Below are positions 1 through 6,917 of a stretch of 64,000 nucleotides of DNA, piece after piece (within the stretch, counting starts at the first letter, position 1; every line of letters starts with the position of its first letter). Source of the DNA: Brevibacterium sp. RIT 803. Its GTDB lineage: Bacteria > Actinomycetota > Actinomycetes > Actinomycetales > Brevibacteriaceae. Under the pieces are notes generated by a model, which saw only the letters and a program-made list of their open reading frames with translations, searched no databases and was not told the origin of the DNA. Position numbers and translations under genes: made by a program. The stretch is taken from NCBI RefSeq assembly GCF_016892625.1, contig NZ_JAFEMW010000001.1:1302001-1366000 (forward strand). The letters run 5' to 3'.

Positions 1-741
1 TTCAACCGAGAGATAGTTCGCAGAGACGAACTGCGCTGCCCCGAACACCACCCCGACGACCAGAGCAAGTGGCCAGAGCTGACGCAGACCTCGCTTGCCG
101 TCGACGAGGAAGATGAGGAACAGCGGCACGACGGCAGCCAGCAATGGAGTCTGGTGACCGACCATGGCACCGATCTCCCTGTAGTCGATCCCGGTGAGGT
201 TGCCGGCGGTGATGATCGGGATGGCGATCGCACCGAAGGCGACCGGAGCGGTGTTGGCCACCAACACGACGACTGCTGCTCGCATGGCGGTGAAGCCGAC
301 TGCGATGAGCATGACACCGGTGATGGCAACCGGGGCGCCGAATCCGGCAAGGGCTTCGAGCAGTCCTCCGAAGCAGAAGGCGACCAGGATCGCCTGCACG
401 CGAGGATCATCGGAGATGACGTTGATGACCAGTCTGAGGTCTTCGAAGTGTCCTGACTTCACCGTCAGTTCGTAGAGCCAGATGGCGGTGATGACGATCC
501 ACATGATCGGAAACAGCCCGAAAGCGAATCCCTGGCTGGCCGAGAGGCCAGCCAGTCCGACCGGCATGCCGTAGACGAATATGGCAACGATCAGAGCGAC
601 GATGACTGCCGCCAGTCCTGCCCAGTGGGCCCTCCATTTCAAGAATCCGAGGGTGACGAAGATGGTCAGCAGCGGCAGCAGCGCAGCCAGCGATGACCAC
701 AGGAGGCTGTCTGCAAGTGGGGCGATTTCAGGAGTGTACAT
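1..741 (-). CDS. lldP: L-lactate permease, C-terminal part beyond window edge
   Basis: Membrane permease of the LctP/LldP family, importing L-lactate (or glycolate) with protons. The 247 visible codons run from an ATG at 741, preceded by a good ribosome binding site (AGGAGAA), to the window edge. The translation begins MYTPEIAPLADSLLWSSLAA and shows several hydrophobic segments and the family-typical stretch GGLLEALAGFGAPVAITG around residues 124-141. Known members are about 550 residues long, so a little less than half is present. It is divergent from the FadR-type regulator at 957, with an LldR-like operator between the two, which supports lactate as the substrate. Confidence 0.88.
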   Translation of the reverse strand, partial: MYTPEIAPLADSLLWSSLAALLPLLTIFVTLGFLKWRAHWAGLAAVIVALIVAIFVYGMPVGLAGLSASQGFAFGLFPIMWIVITAIWLYELTVKSGHFEDLRLVINVISDDPRVQAILVAFCFGGLLEALAGFGAPVAITGVMLIAVGFTAMRAAVVVLVANTAPVAFGAIAIPIITAGNLTGIDYREIGAMVGHQTPLLAAVVPLFLIFLVDGKRGLRQLWPLALVVGVVFGAAQFVSANYLSVE

Positions 742-841
742 ATCTTCTCCTGCACGATCGGTGCTCGACTGCAGCGTCTGCGTTTCGACGTTGAACGCGC
801 CCGAACATGCATACTCGATGGGTTTCAGTATGTCCTTTGTG

Positions 842-852
842 TGGTCAGACCA
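842..852. promoter_or_regulatory. LldR-type operator between lldP and its regulator
   Basis: The sequence TGGTCAGACCA is a perfect 5-1-5 inverted repeat (GTGGTCAGACCAC if one base is added at each end). It fits the TNGTNNNACNA site known for LldR regulators of the FadR family. It lies about 100 bases upstream of both lldP and the regulator gene, so one site could control both genes. Confidence 0.7.
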
Positions 853-956
853 CTAAAGTGAGTGTAGGACCGGATGTGATCCAGGTCAAGAATTCATTCC
901 CGATGAGGCAGGGTCCTACTCGTGGGATGATGGCGAGGTGCGAAAAGCGAGTACTC

Positions 957-1763
957 ATGCCCAGTGAATCAGTCACCCCAGAAGACGGCACCGCCGCAGG
1001 TCACGCCCTCAACACGCCCCAGGCGCCGGAATGGAAGCCAGTCTCCCGATCGAGCACACACGAACTCGTCATCAATGCGATCGAGGAGCAGATCACCTCC
1101 GGATCCCTCACCGTCGGCGATCCGCTGCCCTCGGAACGGGAGCTGGCTGCCAAACTTCAGGTCAGTCGCGCGGCAGTGCGTGAGGCCCTGCGCGTCATGG
1201 AGTCCCTCGGCGTCGTCGTGTCGAACGTCGGCTCCGGCAAGTCCGCGGGCACCTTCATCGCCTCCATGCCCAAGGAGGCCCTGACTCGGTTCCTGCGCCT
1301 GCATGTGGCTCTGGCGAACTTCAGCATCGAGGAAGCCATCGAGACTCGCATCCAGCTGGAGCGCTCGAGCACCGCACTGGCAACAGGCCGGGTCCACGAC
1401 GACGCATTGGCTGGCATGAACGCTTCGCTGGCGATCATGGACACCCCCGGCGTGAGTCTCGAGACCTTCAACGATGCCGACACCGCATTCCACGTCGCCA
1501 TCGCCCGCGCCACGGAGAATCAGCTGCTCTCCGATCTCACCGAGGCCATCCGCGGATCCCTGCGCCGCCCCATCCTCATCGCATTTCACAAGGTCGATGA
1601 TCCACGTGCCCTGATGGCGCAGCTGCAGGAGGAGCATCACGCCATCATGCGGGCCATTGTCGACCGCGACACCGACCACGCAGTGCAGCTGACCGAAGAT
1701 CATATCCGCTCGGCCGCCGCAGCCCTGCCGCACATGACCCAGAAGCCTGCGCCACTCAGGTGA
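957..1763 (+). CDS. lldR: FadR/GntR-family regulator, probably of lactate use
   Basis: DNA-binding regulator of 268 residues. An N-terminal winged helix lies at about residues 32-100, with the recognition region PLPSERELAAKLQVSRAAVR. A C-terminal FCD ligand domain follows, with metal-type positions in DTAFH, EEHHAI and EDHIRS. The chosen start is the ATG at 957; the frame stays open upstream to 807, but that extension has no domain content. No strong ribosome binding site is visible. The divergent lactate permease and the operator at 842-852 indicate control of lactate uptake, with lactate as the probable inducer. The family is certain; the ligand is inferred from context. Confidence 0.85.
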   Translation: MPSESVTPEDGTAAGHALNTPQAPEWKPVSRSSTHELVINAIEEQITSGSLTVGDPLPSERELAAKLQVSRAAVREALRVMESLGVVVSNVGSGKSAGTFIASMPKEALTRFLRLHVALANFSIEEAIETRIQLERSSTALATGRVHDDALAGMNASLAIMDTPGVSLETFNDADTAFHVAIARATENQLLSDLTEAIRGSLRRPILIAFHKVDDPRALMAQLQEEHHAIMRAIVDRDTDHAVQLTEDHIRSAAAALPHMTQKPAPLR

Positions 1764-1772
1764 ATGCCAGAG

Positions 1773-1802
1773 GTGGGATCGAGCTCAACAACTCGACCCC
1801 AC
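1773..1802. terminator. Hairpin between convergent genes
   Basis: GTGGGATCGAG and CTCGACCCCAC form an 11-bp stem with one mismatch around an 8-base loop. The hairpin lies between the 3' ends of the regulator gene (+) and an aztD paralogue (-). There is no T run, so it may be a weak bidirectional terminator or only a transcript-end structure. Confidence 0.4.
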
Positions 1803-1844
1803 CATCACTGCTCCTGCGCCGAGGCGGTTCCCCGACGATCTTTC

Positions 1845-3095
1845 TCAGCCGGTCACACCGGTGACTTCGTTGCTGGCGTGCGGCAGTTCGGCGCTTTTCT
1901 CCACCTCACCGGTGGCCAGATCCACGATGTGGAGTTGGCTCTTGTCCGGTTCGGAGACATAGGCCTTCTCCCCCTGCACGTAGAGCGTCGGCCGGGGCTG
2001 CTGCCAGTCGACGGGTTCCTCCCATGCTTCGGTGACCGGGTGCGAGTCGGTGATCTTGCCGGACTCCGGGTCGATGACGTTGAGCTTGCCGTCGGTGCCG
2101 AGCACAAGTGCTTCACCTTCGGGTCCGCGGGCCAGAGAACGGAAGCTGTACGAGGAGTCGAGGTCGACGAGCTTCATCTTCCCGGTCTCGGTGTTCGTCA
2201 GTGTGACCTTCTCCGGGCGTTCGAGTTCGGCATCCTCGTCGACCTTGTAGTCGCCGAGCACGACCGGCGAGTCATCGGATCCTGCCTGATTGCCGATCCG
2301 ACCATAGCCGTCCGGGGAGTCGACCTTCGTGAACGTCCCGTCCTTGTAGTAGAGGATTCCATCCTCACAGCCGACGGCGATCGCCTCGTCCTGGGCAGCG
2401 GCCTCCCCGTGGACGCCCGGGCAGTCCTCGTTGCGGGCGATCTCCTTGCCGTCGGCATCAACGACCTTCGCTCCCGAGCGCTCCTCTTCATTGCCGATGG
2501 TGTGCAGCACGTTGCCGTTCTCCAACTGCACCGCCACACCGTGGTGTGCTTCCTCTGCCTCTTTGACTTCGGGTTCGGGTGCACCATCGTGGAAAGCCTC
2601 GGTGTCGAAGATCTGCATACGCCCGTCGCCGTCGCCGAAGAGCACAGTCGAACCGCCGTGGCGCACGACGTGACCTGGGGTATCGGTTTCGTAGACCTTG
2701 TCGGTCAGTTGCGGTGAACCGGCAAAGCTGTGGGTATGGTCACCATGCTCTTCGGTCCAGACACCGGCGTCGAAGAGCTGGAATCCGTTCGCCACCGACA
2801 CCATCGCATGTCGACCGTCGCCGACCGGATTCACTCGGTTGAAGCCCTTGAGCTTCGTATCGTCGATAACCTCGAGCGTCTTCGCGTCCAGAGTGAGGAT
2901 GCCACCGTCGTAGGTGGTGATCAGCCGTGGCTGCGTCTCCTCAACCTGCTCGGCGTCCGAGGGCTCCGCAGTGTCTGTCTGCTCGCGGCTGTCGGGGTCG
3001 GCCTCCGCACCGGTGGTGGCGCACCCGCTCAGCAGGAGGGCGGTGACGGCTGCGCTGGCAGCCAGTGGTGCGATCAGGGTTCGTTGTGTTCTCAT
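1845..3095 (-). CDS. aztD: AztD-like zinc metallochaperone lipoprotein (second copy)
   Basis: Exported lipoprotein of 416 residues. The signal peptide ends in a lipobox LLSGC with Cys25, and the body looks like a beta propeller. Histidine clusters EEHGDHTHSF and EEAHHG match the zinc-binding positions in the other AztD at 4101-5333 (DHGDHRHYY and GAHHG). AztD proteins pass zinc to the solute-binding protein AztC outside the membrane. The start at 3095 was chosen because the frame upstream of it is not signal-like. The gene follows aztC by 82 bases on the same strand and probably belongs to the azt operon. The two AztD proteins are clearly diverged paralogues. Confidence 0.82.
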   Translation of the reverse strand: MRTQRTLIAPLAASAAVTALLLSGCATTGAEADPDSREQTDTAEPSDAEQVEETQPRLITTYDGGILTLDAKTLEVIDDTKLKGFNRVNPVGDGRHAMVSVANGFQLFDAGVWTEEHGDHTHSFAGSPQLTDKVYETDTPGHVVRHGGSTVLFGDGDGRMQIFDTEAFHDGAPEPEVKEAEEAHHGVAVQLENGNVLHTIGNEEERSGAKVVDADGKEIARNEDCPGVHGEAAAQDEAIAVGCEDGILYYKDGTFTKVDSPDGYGRIGNQAGSDDSPVVLGDYKVDEDAELERPEKVTLTNTETGKMKLVDLDSSYSFRSLARGPEGEALVLGTDGKLNVIDPESGKITDSHPVTEAWEEPVDWQQPRPTLYVQGEKAYVSEPDKSQLHIVDLATGEVEKSAELPHASNEVTGVTG

Positions 3096-3177
3096 TCTTC
3101 TCTCTTCCCTATTTCCATGATGGTCTGTTCGTGACCTGTGGTGCTGCGAGGCCGTGTGCCTCGCTGAGAACCGCTCG

Positions 3178-4104
3178 TCAGCGGGGCACGAGTCCGTCTG
3201 CAATGGCCTGCGCGTTGGCTCGCTGCATGTCGATGTAGGTTCCGGCCTCCCCGTCGGCTTCGGTCAGCGATTCCGAGAACAGCGGTGTCACTTCGACATC
3301 GAGGTCGACTTCCTCAGACAGGGCCTCGGCGAGCTTCTGCGGCTGCGAAGAATCCGCGAAGATTGTGGGCACCCCCGCGTCCTCGACCGTGCGGGCAAGC
3401 TCCTCGAGATCGGCCGCCGAGGGTGATGCCAGTGTGGTTCCGCTCGGAAGCACCGCCCCGATGACCTCGAAGTCGAAGCGGTTCGCGAAATAGCCGAACA
3501 CGTGATGGTTCGTCACGAGCTTCCGATTCTGGGCAGGGATCGTCTCGGCGATCTCTTCGATTTCGGCATCGAGGTCGTGAAGCTGCCCTCGATACGAGGC
3601 CGCGGACTGTTCGATGGCCTTGGCGAGGTCATCGCCGACCTCCTCCCCCAACGCCGTGGTGATGACATCGACGGCGGCAACCATCCGCGCGGGATCGGTC
3701 CAGAAGTGTGGGTCAGGCGCCCCCGCACTGCCGCCCGAGGTGTACTCAAGGGGATCGATGTGCTCACCGACCTCGAGCACGCGCACCCCTTCGCTGCGCG
3801 CGTTGTCGAGGTTCGCCGACAGCCCCTCTTCAAGCCCCAATCCGTTGCCGATGATGAGATCGGCGTCCTCCATTGTTCCGGCTTCCTTCGCCGAGATGCC
3901 GAAGGAATGGGGATCGGAGTTCGGCTTCATCAGCACCGTGACCGCTGCGTGGTCTCCGACGAGGCTGTGTACGACATCGCCGAGGATGTTCGTCGTCACC
4001 ACGATCGACGGCTCATCGCCTCCTTCCGCGCAGGCGGTCAGAGACCCGAGCGTGGCCAGCGTGAGCGCCACCGCTGTGAGGTGGCGCCGTCGTGTGCCCA
4101 TCAC
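3178..4104 (-). CDS. aztC: AztC, zinc ABC transporter substrate-binding lipoprotein
   Basis: Cluster A-I metal-binding protein of 308 residues with a lipobox LTAC (Cys25). The four expected zinc ligands are visible as DPHSF, DPHFWTDP, NHHVFGYF and FADSSQ. The loop that is long and histidine-rich in ZnuA is short here (HIDPLEYTSGGSAGAPD), as in AztC proteins that receive zinc from AztD. The start overlaps the aztD stop as ATGA at 4101-4104, so the two genes are probably translationally coupled. It captures zinc outside the membrane and delivers it to AztB. Confidence 0.9.
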   Translation of the reverse strand: MMGTRRRHLTAVALTLATLGSLTACAEGGDEPSIVVTTNILGDVVHSLVGDHAAVTVLMKPNSDPHSFGISAKEAGTMEDADLIIGNGLGLEEGLSANLDNARSEGVRVLEVGEHIDPLEYTSGGSAGAPDPHFWTDPARMVAAVDVITTALGEEVGDDLAKAIEQSAASYRGQLHDLDAEIEEIAETIPAQNRKLVTNHHVFGYFANRFDFEVIGAVLPSGTTLASPSAADLEELARTVEDAGVPTIFADSSQPQKLAEALSEEVDLDVEVTPLFSESLTEADGEAGTYIDMQRANAQAIADGLVPR

Positions 4105-5333
4105 CGCCCCGTCACAGCCAGGCTTGCGGGTGCCCCGCCGAGGTCGAAGCTGCGCGCCTCACGCAGCCCATCGGCCGGGTCGAGTTCAAGTACTGCTCCC
4201 GACGCAGGGTCGCTGACATAGGTGCGTTCGCTGTCCACAGCCACCGAAGGACCGGCTCCGTGACCCTGGCTCTCGGCGTCGAAGGGTGCGATGAGCTTCT
4301 TCTTCGTCAGCACCTTCCCGGTCTCCGGGTTCAGCGAATAGACGGTCCCGTCTTCGTCCAGGGCCACGACCGCGGAATCGTCGGGAGCGATGCCGGCGGA
4401 GACCACCGTGGCCTCGGTGTCGGCGAACGTCCACTCATCCGTCGTCGCATCGAGGATCCCGATGCCACCATCGTCGAAGGCGGTCGCAGCGAGGTCCCGA
4501 CCGACCTCGACAGACCACGCGCGCTCATCGGTGCCCTCGGGGTAGGGCAGCACCTCGGCGCCGAAGTCCTCGTTGACCCTGATCACGCCCTCGGCGCAGG
4601 CGAAGACCAGCCCATCACGAGTGACGCCGGTGCCGTGGATCTCCTCGCATCTCGCATCGATCGGAGAGGCCTTGCCCTTCTCGTCGTACACGGTCAGCTC
4701 GGAGGGCAGATCCTCGGCCTTGTCTCCTGGAAGTGTGGACACGAAGTGGTCTTCGAAGGGGATCGTCACTCCGTGGTGGGCACCCGGTTTCACGGTGCCG
4801 AGCTGGTTGAGTTCGCCGTCGCCAAGTACGCTCCGGTCATAGATCTTCGCCCGGCCTTCGCCGTCGAAGAAGAAGGCCACCTCTGTCGGCGTCGAGACGA
4901 CGTGCGCGGGGTCTGCCCCGTCGATCTGACCGATGGTCTTCGGCTCGGCCTTGTAATAGTGCCGGTGGTCGCCGTGGTCGACCGTCCATGCCCCCGTGTC
5001 GACGGCTGTGACCGTTCCGGCTTCACCATCGCCGAGGTAGAGATATCGGGAATCTGCCCCCGACAAGGTTGTCGACGGTGAGCCTTCGACCTTCTCCACG
5101 ACGTCCTCGGTGAGCAGGTCGAGGACCGAGACTGCACCGGTCTTCGCATCGCTGACGGCCAGACGCAGCTGCGGCTCATCGGCCTCCTCCGCGCCTTCGA
5201 CATATCCGTGGGGAGCCGTCGACTGGCTGGGACTGCTGGCCCCGTTCGCCGATTGCTGTGCCTGGCACCCGGTGAGGGCGAGCAGTGCGATCAGTGCCGC
5301 GCTCGGCGCGGCGAATCCTGTTGTCCTCGTCAT
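4101..5333 (-). CDS. aztD: AztD, zinc metallochaperone lipoprotein
   Basis: Exported lipoprotein of 410 residues with lipobox LTGC (Cys23) and a beta-propeller-like body. Histidine motifs DHGDHRHYY and GAHHG are the likely zinc sites. The protein is known from AztABCD systems, where it hands zinc directly to AztC. Its stop overlaps the aztC start by four bases. It starts only 9 bases after the aztB stop, and a Zur-box-like sequence at 5347-5361 lies just ahead of the start, inside the end of aztB. It may therefore have its own zinc-controlled promoter as well as read-through from aztB. Confidence 0.88.
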   Translation of the reverse strand: MTRTTGFAAPSAALIALLALTGCQAQQSANGASSPSQSTAPHGYVEGAEEADEPQLRLAVSDAKTGAVSVLDLLTEDVVEKVEGSPSTTLSGADSRYLYLGDGEAGTVTAVDTGAWTVDHGDHRHYYKAEPKTIGQIDGADPAHVVSTPTEVAFFFDGEGRAKIYDRSVLGDGELNQLGTVKPGAHHGVTIPFEDHFVSTLPGDKAEDLPSELTVYDEKGKASPIDARCEEIHGTGVTRDGLVFACAEGVIRVNEDFGAEVLPYPEGTDERAWSVEVGRDLAATAFDDGGIGILDATTDEWTFADTEATVVSAGIAPDDSAVVALDEDGTVYSLNPETGKVLTKKKLIAPFDAESQGHGAGPSVAVDSERTYVSDPASGAVLELDPADGLREARSFDLGGAPASLAVTGR

Positions 5334-5342
5334 GAGATCTTT

Positions 5343-6194
5343 CTATTGATAATGGTTCTCATTGTGATGAGAGTATCGTAGCGCACTTCTCACCCTCCTC
5401 GCGACGAGCACCACGAAGAAGACGAGGACGGTGAGCAGCGCAATGGTCGCACCGGCAGATGTCTGGGCATACCAGCTCACAAGCAGCCCCAGGAAGCACG
5501 CGATCGCACCGATCGCCGAGGCGGCCGCCATGATCACTCCGACGCGGTCGAAGAGAAGGCAGGCCGTAGCCGGGGGCCCGATAAGGAGCCCGAAGACGAG
5601 GAGAGTGCCGACGACCTGGAACGATGCGACGACCGCCAGAGCCGTGAGCAGGAGCATCGCAATATGGGTCCAGCCGGGCCGCATGCCCAGAGTTGCCGCC
5701 TTGCGCTCATCGAAGGCGAGCGCAAGAAATGGTCGATGCAGGAGTGCGCAGGCCAGCACGCCCAGGCAGACCGCGACGGCGAGGATGATCAGGTCCTGAC
5801 CGCGGACACCGAGCACGTCGCCGAACAGGAAGCCCGTGAGGTCGACGGCGAAGGATTGGGAATGGGACACAATGACCACGCCGACGGCCAGCATTCCGAC
5901 AAAGAGCAGTCCGATGCCGACATCCTGGGACAGCTTCGACTCGCGAGACACCCAGGTGATCCCGGCCGCCATCACCAGGGCACTGGCCGCTGCGCCGATC
6001 ATGAGGTGACCACCGAGGAGCGCCGCGATTGCAACCCCCGGCAGCATCCCGTGCGACATCGCGTCCCCGAAGAAGGCGAGGCCGCGCAGGACGACCCAGG
6101 TGCCGATGCATCCGCACAGCACGGCGGCGAGTACACCGGCAATGAGGGCGCGGAGGACGAAGGACACCTCGAAGGGCGCGAATAGGAATTCCAT
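5343..6194 (-). CDS. aztB: AztB, zinc ABC transporter permease
   Basis: Integral membrane permease of the ABC-3 (ZnuB) family, 283 residues with about eight hydrophobic segments and the family motifs GDAMSHGMLPGVAIAALLGG and VVGTLLVFGLLIGPPATACLL. It forms the channel for zinc bound by AztC, powered by AztA. It is divergent from aztA, and the two start codons are only 29 bases apart around one Zur-like box. No Shine-Dalgarno sequence is visible; a -10-like TATCAT ends 6 bases before the ATG, which suggests a leaderless transcript. The last residues, SHHNENHYQ, are encoded by a second Zur-like box. Confidence 0.9.
   Translation of the reverse strand: MEFLFAPFEVSFVLRALIAGVLAAVLCGCIGTWVVLRGLAFFGDAMSHGMLPGVAIAALLGGHLMIGAAASALVMAAGITWVSRESKLSQDVGIGLLFVGMLAVGVVIVSHSQSFAVDLTGFLFGDVLGVRGQDLIILAVAVCLGVLACALLHRPFLALAFDERKAATLGMRPGWTHIAMLLLTALAVVASFQVVGTLLVFGLLIGPPATACLLFDRVGVIMAAASAIGAIACFLGLLVSWYAQTSAGATIALLTVLVFFVVLVARRVRSALRYSHHNENHYQ
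5347..5361 (-). promoter_or_regulatory. Putative Zur box before aztD, inside aztB
   Basis: TGATAATGGTTCTCA on the + strand is an imperfect palindrome of the pattern TGNNAANNNTTNNCA seen in actinobacterial Zur operators. It lies 13 bases upstream of the aztD ATG and overlaps the last codons of aztB. It closely resembles the box at 6202-6216. Confidence 0.65.
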
Positions 6195-6201
6195 TCGATG
6201 A

Positions 6202-6216
6202 TGATAACCATTATTG
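6202..6216. promoter_or_regulatory. Putative Zur box shared by divergent aztB and aztA
   Basis: TGATAACCATTATTG, whose complement is CAATAATGGTTATCA, shares the core ATAATGGTT with the box at 5347-5361. It is centred between the start codons of aztB (6194) and aztA (6224), with 7 bases on each side. Likely -10 hexamers TATCAT (minus strand, 6206-6201) and TATTGT (plus strand, 6212-6217) overlap it, so bound Zur would block both promoters. Confidence 0.7.
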
Positions 6217-6223
6217 TTAGGGC

Positions 6224-6856
6224 GTGGACAATCCGATCACCCTCACCAACCTCAGCGCTCACTATGGTGCCCATCTCGCGCTCGACCAGATCACCCTGGC
6301 CGCACCCCAGGGCCGAATCACGGCGCTCGTCGGCGCCAACGGCTCAGGCAAGTCAACGGTGCTCATGGCACTGGCAGGACTGCTCAGGCCGACACACGGA
6401 TCGATCTCCGGCCTGCCCTCTACTGTGGCTTTCGTGCCACAGCGCAGTTCTGCTCCGGACCATCTTCCGATCACCGTCAGACAGGTCGTGGCCATGGGCA
6501 GATGGAGCACACAGGGCCTCTTCGCCCGCCTCGGCAGCGATGATCAGCAGATCGTCGACGACTGTCTCGCCCAGCTGCGAATCGACGACCTCGCCTCGCG
6601 TCGCCTCGGTTCACTGTCCGGGGGTCAGCGTCAGCGTGCCCTGGTGGCGCAAGGTCTGGCACAACGCGCTGACCTGCTGCTCCTCGACGAACCTCTGGCC
6701 GGAATCGATGCTCGAGCGACCGAGGACATCACCTTGGCCATCGACTCCGAGCGCAGCCGCGGCGCCACGATCGTCATGGCTACGCATGAGCGCACCCAGG
6801 CGTCTCGGGCCGACCACGTCGTCCATCTGCGCCAGGGTGCGCTCGCGTTTGGGTGA
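6224..6856 (+). CDS. aztA: AztA, zinc ABC transporter ATP-binding protein
   Basis: ABC ATPase of 210 residues that powers zinc import with AztB and AztC. Walker A is GANGSGKST (residues 37-45), the signature is LSGGQRQR, Walker B is LLLLDEPLAGID, and the switch histidine lies in MATHERT. The GTG at 6224 is the first start that gives the full ABC fold. No ribosome binding site precedes it, and a -10-like TATTGT ends 6 bases upstream, so the message may be leaderless. It is divergent from aztB-aztD-aztC-aztD. Confidence 0.9.
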   Translation: MDNPITLTNLSAHYGAHLALDQITLAAPQGRITALVGANGSGKSTVLMALAGLLRPTHGSISGLPSTVAFVPQRSSAPDHLPITVRQVVAMGRWSTQGLFARLGSDDQQIVDDCLAQLRIDDLASRRLGSLSGGQRQRALVAQGLAQRADLLLLDEPLAGIDARATEDITLAIDSERSRGATIVMATHERTQASRADHVVHLRQGALAFG

Positions 6857-6917
6857 GCCTTCACCAGAACTCGATCACCAGAACTCCCGCTCCGATGAAC
6901 CGTCGCCGCACGGAATC

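Noticed and set aside
1764..2717. Long open frame on the + strand opposite the aztD paralogue
   Set aside because: It is antisense to a gene with a lipobox and a family match, has no ribosome binding site, and its sequence is typical of the shadow frame in GC-rich DNA.
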